Shown here: piece after piece, positions 52,600 through 64,000 of the stretch | Layout: every line of letters starts with the position of its first letter | How positions within the stretch are numbered: position 1 is the first letter of the stretch | Assembly (NCBI GenBank): GCA_037576195.1 | Contig: CM075101.1 | Span: forward strand, 49,786,001-49,850,000 | Reading direction: 5' to 3' | Source: Phytoseiulus persimilis | Lineage: Eukaryota; Arthropoda; Arachnida; Mesostigmata; Phytoseiidae | DNA: 64,000 bases | Position numbers and translations under genes: made by a program | Notes under the pieces: model-generated | Database searches by the model: none | Told to the model about the DNA's origin: nothing | What the model saw: only the letters and a program-made list of their open reading frames with translations

Positions 52600-54910
52600 G
52601 ACTTTTTTATGCTATGATTTGCGTGGTGGGGTGTTTCGATTTAGAGGCTCGTTCCACCTCGCCAAGGCAGTACCAGAGTGGGTCCCAGCTACATATCCCG
52701 CTCCGAAATGATCTGCTGCGTTTCTCTTGGGCTATCTCTCGTGTGCGGACCAGAGAGGTCATGCGCAGTTCATCCTTTTCGGAAAACATGATTTCGATAT
52801 TTCCACTGTTCTACGCATCCCGCGGACATGACTCCGACTCTACTCATGGATCTGATTACACTCTGGGCTTCCCTCCTCTCGGACAAGGACCAGCCGACAT
52901 CTCCGGTCGTGAATTCATTCGCAATTCTGTTGCCAGACATGCCTCAAGTCCTCTGCCCGCTTGCCGTCGAGTCTTCTCCAGCTCCCCACAGAACTTTCCT
53001 GCCGTCACCAGGACCGAGTTCGCTCAGGTTGGCTATGGAGCTATGGTCGCTTTCCATTGTGCCCTGGACGCTCCTCTATTGAGGCCGCATATTGCGTGCA
53101 TTCGGTTTGATGATCGCGTGGCTTGTCTCTCGCGATTGAACTTATGCTGTCCCAGGTAGTTTTTCGAGTCACACAGTTTGAGACCCAAGGTACTTGTAGT
53201 CGATCGCCACTTGTGCCTCGTTTCAGAGGGCTATCCCAGCTCGTCCCCGTGCTCGTCGCGTTCACGATAATGGCACTCTCTGCTTGGTTGAAGGAAACGG
53301 CTTCCTCATTCTCGAAGGTACTCGTTCCCTCGATGAGAGCTTGTATTTTTCCTAGCTCGCTGCCATCGATTCGCTCTCGTCGGCGCAGTAAGCGCATGGG
53401 TGCCTCCTTTTCGTTGAACCCAGGATACAGGCTACTGTTTACCTGTCACGACGATCTTCGTCGTGTTCGAGAGCTCGAAGTGTCTCGATTATTACTGCAT
53501 CCTTTCCCGACTCTGGAGAGTAATCCAGAGCTTCGCTCTATCGATTCTACCGTATGCCTCGGTTGCGTCTGGGAACGAGCAGATTAATCCTGTTTCTTGT
53601 CTCCTGGAGATTCTCATGGCACGGGTTGGAATGAATAAATTATTCCCCCTTCCCTCAGGTTCTTCTTGGCCTGAATCCATTCTGTGCTCCGCCGATAGTT
53701 TCCCCTCTTTCGATCCACTCTTCTATTCGGGCAACTGAGACCCTGGAAAGCATTCCGATAGATGATGGACGAGACCGTGATCGGGCGGTACTCATTCAAT
53801 CGGCTCTTCTCTGATTTCGGTTCCTCGATCATGGTTGCTCTGCTCTGCTGCAAGTCTAGCGGAATTTTCATCCACTCACTGGACCATGTCGTTTGTCGTC
53901 TCAGCAATGCACCCAAGGCTGACTTCATTAAATAATTCGAGAACATCCGCTGGTATCTTATCGAGCCCGCAGCTGGAATTTGAATTGATTCCGCAATTTT
54001 TTTTTCCTTGATTCCCTCACTGGCGCTTTTCATGCTCGATGGCCTGCTGACACATTAGTTACGTTCCTCGATGGCTTGGACTCCTCCCAGGATTCCCTCT
54101 GGGTATTGTTAACTTGCTGAGATAGTACATTGATGGATTGTGTGAGTCCTTCATCCATATTTTTCCTTCTCGAAGTTGGCTCCGCTCTGTCCCCCAGTTT
54201 CCACAAGCTTTACTTGTTCGTTTTTCCGCGTGGACAGTGGGATGCCATTTAGCGCTCATCCGTCCAGAGCATAGACTCTTCCCTCCGCATCTTCTCTCAG
54301 CGGCCTCAAGCGGGGTTCCATACTCAACTCATTCAAAACCGATGTTTACGTCTGAGTCTGTGGGACGAGCCGAAAGCCGTTGCTCATTCTTGTCTTTGCG
54401 AACCTACTCAAGGCCGGTATCTGCTTGGACCACACCTGCGTTCTATTAGTGGTTGGCTCGGGTTGGCTAGTGAGCAACAACAGCCCTCGCTGGATAGAGT
54501 TTCTCAGCTCCTCGTGAGTTGCGCGACCTCTTGCCATTTGTCGTTCGAGTTCTGTCGCGATTTTCTGGCCAGCTCACCCGGCATGATAAAGAACTACCGT
54601 ACCAGCCGCGCCAGCTGTTTTTTGGGAGTTATGAGGTTACTGTCACTTATTGCTGCCACCTCCCTCGTCTGGTCTATTCGATTCCAGAAATTCCTTCTCA
54701 GGGCGTCCGCCGTCGAATCGAAAACGTCGTTTGTTTCTAAATAAATATTAGGTTCTCCGTTCATATCCCGTTGAGAGCACACCAATCAATGTCCCGGTTG
54801 TCTCCGAGTAGAACACGTTACGAACGGCTCGCCTCCCAGATCAATATCGAAAGTAACCCGAGCAACATTTGCAAAGTCTGAACAGAGGCCAACCTCAGGA
54901 GATTCCGGAG
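52600..54910 (-). pseudogene. Degenerate LINE (non-LTR retrotransposon) reverse transcriptase
   Basis: Minus-strand conceptual translation across shifting frames gives, in order: FANVARVTFDIDLGGEP (about 54830-54890); AAGLDKIPADVLELFNEV, the pre-palm motif of LINE RTs (about 53920-53975); RLNEYRPITVSSIIYR, the RPI motif (53756-53803); a block ending GLICSFPDATEAYGRIDRAKLW, with the first catalytic Asp region (53525-53590); CADE in place of the usual ADD (53377-53388); STFENEEAVSFNQAESAII (about 53241-53320); and EFTTGDVGWSLSER (about 52845-52931). Frameshifts separate nearly every block and the catalytic ADD is altered, so it is inactive. The clade is not assigned. The 5' part may reach about 55500, where a degenerate Cys-containing segment followed by EEQQRFM is seen, and the 3' end may extend towards 51600. 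Confidence 0.78.
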
Positions 54911-56983
54911 ATGTTGTCTTCAGTTGAATGAGAAATCGCGGGAGGGGATGTCATATATTTACGGGACCCGCCCTCGACCGGTCGTGACCTACGCCGCAGC
55001 GTTCCGATACGCTCCCCGCTCGCGACCTTCCTGATTCGGTCGACGGAGGTAACGCATCCTGATGCTCCAGCTGGCGGCTGGATGACACCGGCGCTCGGAG
55101 CCATGCGAAGGAATAAGAATATCCTGGAGACGGAAGTTGATTTGAATGTGTGGTTGAGAAGATATTTTCTCCCGGGCTGGCCGAGTTGTCCTGCTCGTAC
55201 TCGCTCGATCGAAATTTGTTGTCCACCAATCGGGAGGGGACTTTATCGCTATCTTCATGAATCTTTGCTGTTCCTCTCCGCCGCGCACGTGAGCCACATC
55301 CTTCTGATCCGCTACGAACCCAAACGACAGTTCCGACCGTCGGGCGCTCAGCCGAGCAGGTGTCGACGGACGAAAGTCGGGCTGCCTGCACCGAAACCGC
55401 GGTGGCATAAAACGGCTCCCTCGAATAATAGTTAACCAAAACAGATTCAATGGCACTCCGTCAACAAGATGAGCGGAGCCAAATCGGGGAATGGGACAGA
55501 GTCCCATTGGAATCCTTCGTCTTCCTCGTCGTTGTCTCTGCCGCCGCTCCCGTTGAAAGCAGGCCCTGTCAGAGACGCTCTAACACAAGATCATTGGTTT
55601 CCAATGTCAATAATTATGCAATGGATTTGGAATCGGCACCTCCTCGTTCCAAGAGAGAAGAATTCCACGGCTTCAGTTTCTTCGATGTCGACGGTTGACA
55701 CTTTCTTACTTCCATGGAGAGCTGGATCCGCTACGTGCCTACAAGGCTGGATAAATCGAAACACATCGAAACTCTAACCAGTCGGATGTATACTCCAGCG
55801 CTCATTGTCAGGAGTTGGCCCTCTTGAAGTGCGCACATTACGAGGAGGCGCTTTTTGCAGGTCATGCGATGTTCGCTAATTACACATTGATTGTGCATGA
55901 TGGAATAAGTGACGAGCTCGATGCATTGGGAGCTCTAGGCGGTTCAGCCTGTCTGATTCGGTGTCTTTGTAGTGCTCTAGATACGAAAACACCAGCCCTC
56001 TCAGCACGGAAGTAACGTGTATTCGAAAAGTGCTGATTCGAAATTCGTTCCATGAATTTCGACCTGATGAACCAGGACACATGCTCCCAGTACAGCGATG
56101 TGCCGGACGTAAGCAGAACAAGTGTTTCTTGTACTCGGCCTCAATAAGGCATTGTTAGGAAACACCGAAGCTGCAACCCTTCCTATTTTATATCCGATCG
56201 AACCGTACACCCCAGAGGATGCTTCAACCGGGTCACTGTATCACATCGAAGAGATCGTTCACGGAGTCATTCGAAGCGATTCTGTCCAATTCAGGTTCAT
56301 ACCCTGTCTGTCTGATGCGAGACTTCGGTCGGGTGGAGACGGACAGGAGCTTTTTCGAGCCGCGTATGGGAGAGATTTCAGTCTATTCGATTGTCCCTCT
56401 AGAAACCATGAGGCGTCGCTACGATAGATGATTCGCTGGCGATGAGATTTCCGCGACGCGCTCCTCGAAGATATCCACAGCAGGGATCGGTTCAATGAAG
56501 CGAGTTATTGCTGGGGAGAGGGCTCATAAGTCCAACGCGGGCCTCTGACTTGCCTCGGAGCGAGCCGGAATCTCTTCTCCTCGTTATTTCACTCCCGACG
56601 CCTGGGAAAAAAATCCGTTTTCCCACCAGAGACACCGAATTCCTCGTTAAGGTCCCGCTCCTAAATGGGAAGGAACTCTCAAGAGTTCGACGATCTGCAT
56701 TTCGCGGATTCCACGTTTCTTATTCTCGTTCGAACGCGTGACGCGATTCATTTTCAGCTCAGAGCGGCGGTTCACGTGAAGAAAATGGGATAGCTCGACG
56801 CTTTCTGCAGAGAAGTTTTACGTAGGGGATGGGGGTTTTACGCAGAATGTGTTGTGTGGAGGGAGCCCTCCGGAGCATTCCCACTGTGTGAAGGGTATCG
56901 AGTGGGAGCAGCGCCTAGGGGTAGACGATAGATACTCCGGCCCAGCAGCGGGTCCGTGTGCTCTGTTATCGTTACACTCAAGA
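54911..56983. other. Possible 5' part of the LINE relic, then nothing recognised
   Basis: Minus-strand frame 54989-55507 reads RCRQPDFRPST, then EEQQRFM, similar in arrangement to a zinc finger followed by a Myb-like segment seen at the N-terminus of some LINEs; Cys and His ligands are incomplete. Confidence 0.35.
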
Positions 56984-57509
56984 TCAGATATCATCTGGGC
57001 TGTACTTTCTATCGAAATCAGGGTATGAAAGCTGTAACGGGATAACAGGATTTGTGTGGGAATTTATTGACAGCCACGTGGTTCCGACAAACCCATACCC
57101 ATATGAATAGATTTGAGCACTTCCTACATTCCTCAAACGTGGGCCGCTGACCGCGAAACAAGCCCGGCTTCTCCTCTTATATCTTTCCACTCGACTCGCC
57201 TTCTCCTCATACGCGTCGTTCATTTCGATGTATTTCTTCACATAATTCCAGTCCGCATCGCTCAGACCGTCTAACTGCTTTTCCGGCGTTCTCCGAAGCC
57301 CTTTTCTCGGATTGCGCTTCAGCTTCTTGAGTTCGACGCTGAAGTGCTTCCTCGGGTGTTTCCAAGGCTCGTTTCGAGGATTGCGCTTCAGCTTCACGAA
57401 TCCGACGCTGCCGACGCTGGCGCCCTCTCAAGGATTTTCCGGTTTCATATGCATAGACCTGGTAGCTCGGCCCTGAATCGGAAACGTCATCCGCTGCTAG
57501 GCTTCGCAA
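56984..57509 (-). pseudogene. Frameshifted fragment with STPR-type 23-residue repeats
   Basis: On the minus strand, units of exactly 69 bp (ATTGCGCTTCAGCTTC at 57311 and 57380 on the plus strand) encode 23-residue repeats such as REAEAQSSKRALETPEEALQ and QEAEAQSEKRASE. This length and the KRA.ETPE core match the STPR domain, a DNA-binding repeat described in silkworm FMBP-1 and found in some arthropod transposon-derived proteins. A one-base insertion in the third unit shifts the frame, after which ETPEKQLDGLSDADWNYVKK resumes in the neighbouring frame, with a basic KASRVERYKRRSRACF segment downstream. No start or complete domain architecture is present, so it is a relic or one exon of a broken gene. 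Confidence 0.6.
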
Positions 57510-57523
57510 AAAACCTAATTTGT

Positions 57524-57640
57524 TAGTAACCGCGGATACGGTTAACCGATAACCGCAATAGCGGTTAACCGCGAAATTAGGACCGCAAACCGCGGTTAAC
57601 CGCGAAATCGGGACCGAAAAACGCGGTTATAAGGGAGAGT
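57524..57640. repeat. AACCGC/GCGGTTAACC-rich block (left)
   Basis: Multiple copies of GCGGTTAACCGC and AACCGCAATA in both orientations; locally palindromic. Similar words recur at 58488-58583 in inverted arrangement, suggesting the two blocks are subterminal regions of one DNA element of about 1.06 kb. Confidence 0.65.
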
Positions 57641-58487
57641 GCCCGGAGACGTGATTCCGGACAGATCCTACACCGGTACCATCGTTTTCACGCCCAGTCA
57701 TATTGAGACTACTCCTCAATATCCTTCCCAAAAGAAAGTCTCCACATGAGGGAAACCTTCGCATGATTTCCAGGAGGCTTCTCCTCCTTTATGAGGAAGA
57801 AATTTCTAGTATTACCGGAGACAACGAGATCTCGAAACACATCTCATAAGACTCGTTTGTTACACCTCGACCTTGATCAGATGGGACCGGGAACATTGGT
57901 TTAACGCTTCAAGTCTTGAAATCTTTGACAACTTATCCTGATGCAGAAGAGATCATCTTGTCTTGTGGAGCCCCCCGTCCGATGAATGTAGTCAGCAATT
58001 CCGGGTTCAACTCTTACGATCCGCTGAGGAAGTGTTGCAAACTCTGAAATGTGGAATTGGCGCCGATTCCTGCACCATCTGGGCATTCGCAGTCAGATAT
58101 GCGTCGATGCATCGATGCCTTCCAACGGGGGTGCAACCCACACAAGAGCTACTTCAGCTGTACTCTTTTCCTTGATTTTACCGGATGCGCAAAGCTCTGG
58201 AAGATTGAGCCTTCCGTCCCCAATGCTGGCTCATCGAGTCCTCGAAGGGCTTGCTCATGAGGACATGGAAAGGCTGCACTTGATATGTGATATGTCCAGG
58301 TGTAATTGCTAGCCGGGTACGGCTTTCGGAAGCGTGTACGAACTTTGTTTAACGGGAGTCATCGCACAAGGCGTCACAGTTCCAGCAGCAACTCTTTTCT
58401 CTTCAGTTCTTAGTGCCTAATTCCAGATCCCCCACCAGAGTACGCTCATCAGACACGACGCGTTCTCGGAGAATCATACGTTTTGGA

Positions 58488-58583
58488 AAATTGCGGTTGA
58501 ATCCGGTCATAACCACAATCCGCTCGCGGTTATTGCGGTTGAAATTCGCAAAATATTTGAGGTTATCAACCGCGGTTAAATAA
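58488..58583. repeat. AACCGC/GCGGTT-rich block (right)
   Basis: Contains GCGGTTATTGCGGTTG and CAACCGCGGTTAAAT. Read in reverse complement, it begins like the left block (TTAACCGCGGTT against TAACCGCGGATACGGTT). Outer boundaries and a target duplication were not resolved. Confidence 0.6.
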
Positions 58584-61500
58584 TCGTTTCAAAGCCAGTC
58601 CGCTGCTGATCGCCGGCGCGAGACCAATCTGTTCTGTTGGTCCGACATCCCAAGTCAATAACCACTTATGCGTTGCCCCGGGGGAGCTCTCAAATATGAC
58701 CCGCATTCGGATTATCATTGCTTCTTCATATTTTCCCGAGTCTTGCGTCCAACGCGCACCTCACACTCGATCGACATGCTGAGCAGGAACTTCATGGACG
58801 CCCCCCCAAGGGACTTCGAATGAGCTATCTCATGCAGAGTCGCGGAATTATGTTGACATCCATCATCTTTTATCATAGGGAATCGCAAAAATCAGCCAGT
58901 GAAGCAACCGAAGAAGCCTCGACACCCATCCCTGATCATTAAGCTTGCCAAAAACCCCTCCCACATCCCTCACTCATCCGGATTCCTCGACATTTTCTTC
59001 CATCGCCCACCTGGAGCATAGACGTAAATCATTGGAAGATCATGTTTCGAGGCTCTGCTGACGGATTTAGGAGAACAGCACAATACGACCGAGTCTCGCT
59101 ACTCTCGACCTGGAACAGCTCTCGTTTTCATGGGGAGAACTAGTCCGAAAATATTGACAGCGGAGTTCGAGCAGATCGGAAAAGGTACGAGAGTTATCGA
59201 CTCACGCGTTTCGCCGAAGAAATGATATGACTATGTCAGCCCGAGTAGAGGGTGACAAACCAAGCTGCGTTATTAGGGAAAAGACCACGCTCACGGCGCC
59301 GTGGCTCGCGTTATCAGATTCGAACCCCTGAGTGCTCTCCGAAATTCCTCTGGCTCTTCAGGACCCGGTGCGAATCTCCGACGTCCCTCCGAAATCAATC
59401 GCTGATACACTCGACCCACTCACAAGTAGCTGGGAATCTGTCGGGGACCCTGTTAAGGGTCAGCTGTGAGGTTGGCAAGGGTTTCGACAATCAGGGAACG
59501 GTCCCACATGAACTCGGTTCAGGCAATGAGTGGTCGCGGGATGGCCCGCGACTAAAACCAGGTGTCTCAGCTGACCATATCCCACCACAGGCCCGTGGAT
59601 TTATGCCGGTCTGTGAGGCTAGAAATCTCGCCCTCGCCGATCAGGAACCACAACAAAGGAGCGAGCTTCGTCATCAAATCTTTCGTGTGGCGTCACTGCC
59701 CTCTCAGCATGGCAGCTCCTGAAGGAAATTGACGCATTTGTCTATCTGAATAGCACCAATGCACGAGCGATGCAAAAATATTGTCTGCTGATGCTCTCAT
59801 GTGCTCTGATGTTTCCCCATCTGCTCCCCGACACATCTGCTCCTGGATAGTCAAGACGCGCGTTTCGGCTTTCCTCGGTACTGCCCCAAACTCATCGTGA
59901 ACCAGCTACCGACACCACGCTGATTTACATGACCGTGTTGACGGTGTTGTCGAGAATGGGGCTGCAGCAGTCGGGTTCCGGCTGTCGACTTCTCGAGAGT
60001 TATTCCAATGGTGCCCATCCTTCCCGGGCGAGTGTCGCAGTAGATCTCGCGCGAACCGCGTCGCCTATTCCCTGCTCACATTGTTCCGTGATCGAGTCTC
60101 TCCGTTGAACATCGCCGTTACATTGTCGTTCAAGACGTGCCCCATACGATGAGACAGATACGAGCTCGATTGATGGCATGGGTCGTTTGTCGTTTTTCTC
60201 TGAAATAGTCTAAAAAATTGCGTTTCTCGTGGCGTCCGAGTAAAAGCAATTCGTAACCGAATGAGGCCAAGGGAGTGAGAAAATACGAGTCCTTCCAGTT
60301 ATTGATCGCAAACAAGGAATGCGCTCTCCATTGCGTAACGAACAAAAGAAGGGAGGGTGAGGAAATTCTCGTCTTGGGTTGACCACCCTGTAGGACATCT
60401 TCACACACGCGAAATCCACCGAGCTCTATTCGGGCATTCGGATGAACGAGTTCGACAAGGAGAGACATCTTCTCCAAGCATCATCCTTCAGCCTGCGCTC
60501 GGTTTTGTTTCCAGGCCCAACAAAACCGATTGCAAACCAGAATTGTTGGCTATTATTCTCTTACTGGGAGCAGAGCTCACCATCGGAACACTTCTCGCCT
60601 CCTTTATGTCTGCACTCGTGCTGGATATAGGATCGACCGTCAGCGGGGCTGTATCCATTCTGACAATCAGTGAGCAATCGACTCGTATCGATTTTCGCTA
60701 ACGCGGGCAGGATTCTTGTTTGTGGGGAGTTGGCTGGCATGAAGTAGTTCCGGTACAGCTCAGCTGAGGGCGCCGTAATATTACTTCTCGGAAAGCGGTC
60801 TAGCCAGGGATTTATTCACGGAGGTGCTGATCGGAATCGTGACTAGCATCAGCTTGTGAGCTGCGGAATCGCTATACTTTTACGTTTGAGCTCGAATATA
60901 CTGCTGGTAAAACGGAGGAAGAATGGTCTCATCGTGACGTGATCCAATGTGGGAACGTGATCAGTTCTGACTTCTCATCCTTCCTGAGGAGTTCATAGAG
61001 AATGTAGCTCGAGGGCTGTTTTATTCGATGGAATACAGAAACTACGACAGATTCCGGGATGGAAGAAGATGGACACGGGAAAGGAAACGTGGTTGGGCCA
61101 GGGTCGAAGATGCTCGGCTGAGACCAACTGCTAGATCCGCGAAATATTCTCCTCATAGGCTCCTTGCCCCCATTTGGTGCTTCATGGAGGAGACGCGTAC
61201 GACTCCTGACTCAGGACCCCTCCCTCTCTTGATGAAATGAAGACACCGGCATCGAGTAGCATCGAACTCTCAAACACGGATGCCCTCTGCGATTTGCAGG
61301 AGGAAACGCAAGACTCGGCACACTCGCCCTCATGTTTCAGACGAAGAACGTGAGCCGGTCGCTGTAGAGAATATAAGAGACTCGATCTGCACGAGAGAAC
61401 GACAGTGGTGCTCAGAGTAGCGGCCGAGTTCCGAGCGGAAACGGCTGCTCTCGGTTCACCGTGGTGAGTTCCACTTGGAGGACGTGAAAGTGCGAAATAC

Positions 61501-64000
61501 TAATTGATCTCGAGACTTCGAACGAGATTTGCCGTCCAAGGGGCGCGGCCAGGGCGCGAGTTCGCGGTGGCAACGAGTTCCAGTTCAACATCGTCTTTCA
61601 ATTCCTACTGACTGTTCGAACACCTCTAATGACGTGTTTACGCGAGTAACGAGCACTTAGCTGAGCCCACTCTGGCTAACGACGCGGCGGCTTAATATCC
61701 GTACTTCATACGGTCATATGTACAACCTCTTGCTGCTCTGGATCTCCTGGAGCCTAGAGCAGAGCATTTCTTCCTGATCGCACGGAGTATATAGTCCAAA
61801 GATTTATGCAGCTGCGCTTTTGCGCAGGAATAGTCGTATTGGTCCTTTCTGAGCGAAGATAGCGTATTATTATTCACTCACTGACAGCGTTCAGTGAATA
61901 ACGCTTTCCCCAGGCAACTTCGAATCTAAAGTTTGAGTGAGAGTCCTCGTCTCTATAACAGCGCCGGACTCATTCTCGGCCTCGTGGAGCGATTCCGAAA
62001 CCAGGCTTGTTCAGAAGGAGAACGAAGCGTGATAATTCGATATAGTATGACGTCGATATGTGGGAAGGATCCCGTCTTCGCTGCCAGTTGTGTTCGTCGT
62101 GACAATCTGAGTGAACTTCTCAGGCTTGGGCTCGAAATGAGTTATTTTCAAGATTATTTCACTTGCGAATCGGTACTCCAGAACAGTGGCTCTCGAACGT
62201 TCTCCCCCCGAGTGACGCCTGGAACACGTTTTGCCCGATAAAGAACTTCGCTCCCCCATAGATATTCCTGCGGCCTGTTGACATCAATCGCGCGGGCTTA
62301 GAATGTAACGCTGTCATGTCTCCCGCTCGAGTCGGTGCGATTGCGCTTTGGATCTCGGAGTTCCAGACGAGGATCGATGCTCTTGAATCATTCAGGAGAT
62401 TCAGGTTCTGCAATCGTGTTCGGCTTCGTGATTTCTCTCACATTTTATTCCCTTGATGGCTTGGGCTGGAAAGCCGTTTCGCAGCAGCTTCTGGTGCGGA
62501 GAGCGGTCGATGACAACTCTGGAGAGTCGTTTTGAAATGAAGCGCGAAAAAAAGCCGGAAGAATCGACCAATCGCCCTCCGAATCAGACGAAGGGCCCAA
62601 ATCAGCCAGGGGTGCAACACCACACACGTGTTATCTGTCGGCGAGAGGTATTCGATATTACACGTGATAGTGATCAACATAAATCAGGATGATACTCTTG
62701 CTGAACCTGAGCTCGGTCGCAGCGTCGTCAGACTCTGATATCTCATGATGATTCAAACAGCGAATGATTGTGGATCAGTCTCAGGTTGGCAATTGCTGAT
62801 GATCTTGTCCCTTGTCGCCTCGGAACTGGTTGCCTCGTCCGTGAAATCTCGGTGAGGTTCTTCCTCCTGAGCAACCACCTGATGGGAACAATGAGAGGTT
62901 GCTTCGGAAACTCATCCCGAGATCTCCTGAAACCAGTGACTGTTGGAGCACTCTATGACGACAAATGCCGCAACTACGAATGTAATCACTCGAAGAATTC
63001 GACTCGGCCGCGTGCTCGTTCAGAGCGTAACATCCAAAGGATATGGAATCCTCGAAGCCCCGCGAAGTGTTGCTTGAAACCCGATCACGGGGGAATTCAA
63101 CGACACACGAGGCAATAAGTTTTGAAAGACCGCTATCGGGTTCCATGGGGTCAACAGCCTTCCGAACGACATTGACTTCCAATCGTCGTTGGTAGGCGGG
63201 AACCCATGTGGAAAAATGATCTCTGGAAAGCCGACCTGGACACTCCCTATACGCCTACAGTTCACCCACGCAGCAGACAGGCCGGAGTGCATGTGACCGC
63301 TCACCACAGACAGGATTCTCAAGGCATTCGTTTTTATGGGTTTCACGATCTCTGAATCAGATGTTACTCGTCTCGAGAAAAAGGGACGACGCACTCGGTG
63401 GTTTTCTCGACACAAAAGGTTCCATGCTTATCCGAAGTATTCACTGATCGGAATCTCCTCAAATTTTTTAATGGGCCACTGTCATGTTATGAATATTCAA
63501 GCAAAGCCAGCGAGACAGTTTTCCCGCCAAGAAAACTGTGACAGACAGAAACGGATCTCACTCACTCGTACGACCTTAGAAACTGGCTGTACAGAAGGCA
63601 ATGGGCGCGGCGCCGACGTAAAAGCCAATGGCATGTACAGGTCAGGCACCCACACGGATCACGGTCGCTCTTGCCCGGCGAAGTCGGGTTAAGGTGACGT
63701 GATCCAGGGAGGAGGTTTGTTTCGAGATGGATTCGACTGAACGCTTCATTCACGCTGCATGTAGCTGTCAATAGAACGGCAGCCAGGCGAATCCTGCGAT
63801 TCAGTAGCTCATGTCGAATATTTTGGGCCAAGTTACGGTGCAAACGATCCCGGACACTCAAAACAGAGGCTACTCCTCCATTAGGTTCCCTATCATCCCG
63901 AGCACCAGAACCATTCCACGAAACATGGAAACGGAGAGCTTCATTCGGGTGAGCCTGGGGAGAGGAATTCCCTCACTCGGAGATCGGCGCTGCTTCGCTC
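58584..64000. other. No gene recognised
   Basis: Short overlapping frames only; no repeats, tRNA or transposon termini found. Confidence 0.45.

Noticed and set aside
59310..59335. tRNA B-box-like GGGGTTCGAATCT (minus strand)
   Set aside because: No box A or stem structure at the proper distance.

Overview
This is a eukaryotic (animal) window that is mostly non-coding and repeat-rich, with one gene I can identify with confidence. The evidence is an intron-split neuropeptide receptor with canonical GT-AG introns, degenerate eukaryotic transposons, a tRNA-derived SINE, and no long open frames or operons. Base composition looks near 50% GC by eye. The receptor belongs to the NPY/neuropeptide F (NPF) class typical of protostomes and reads most like arthropod NPF receptors. 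A chelicerate (mite or tick) is my guess, but the sequence alone does not settle it.

Layout. 1-8758: no recognisable gene. 8767-11161: a structurally complete hAT DNA transposon with perfect 21-bp terminal inverted repeats, an 8-bp target duplication and a decayed minus-strand transposase with a CGGBP1-like zinc finger. 12670-13595: a 926-bp foldback element with arms of about 330-345 bp flanked by TA. 17698-18100: a lone hAT-like end followed by an inverted minisatellite of exact 45-bp units. 19823-22218: the last three coding exons of an NPF-receptor-like GPCR on the plus strand; the start-codon exon was not found. 24485-24758: a SINE-like insertion on the minus strand. 24850-25005: a tandem repeat of about 24-25 bp. 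32865-32936: a microsatellite next to the broken end of a relative of the foldback element. 35176-35712: a second inverted array of the same 45-bp family. 37751-38640: two adjoining open frames of unknown function, the first with a SUMO-interaction-like motif. 44740-45870: a cluster of nested direct and inverted repeats. About 52600-54910: a heavily mutated LINE reverse transcriptase on the minus strand. 56984-57509: a frameshifted fragment with 23-residue (STPR-type) repeats, beside AACCGC-rich sequence that recurs in inverted form about 1 kb away. The remainder to 64000 holds nothing I recognise.

How the parts relate. Apart from the receptor, nearly everything identifiable is transposon-derived, and every transposon coding region I could read is broken, so none looks autonomous. 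The receptor is the only candidate host gene; its product would act in the neuronal plasma membrane as a Gi/o-coupled peptide receptor (family knowledge). The most unusual material is structural: the 926-bp foldback element, whose read-through transcript would form a long hairpin, and the 45-bp palindromic arrays at two loci 17 kb apart. No complete new multi-gene system is visible.
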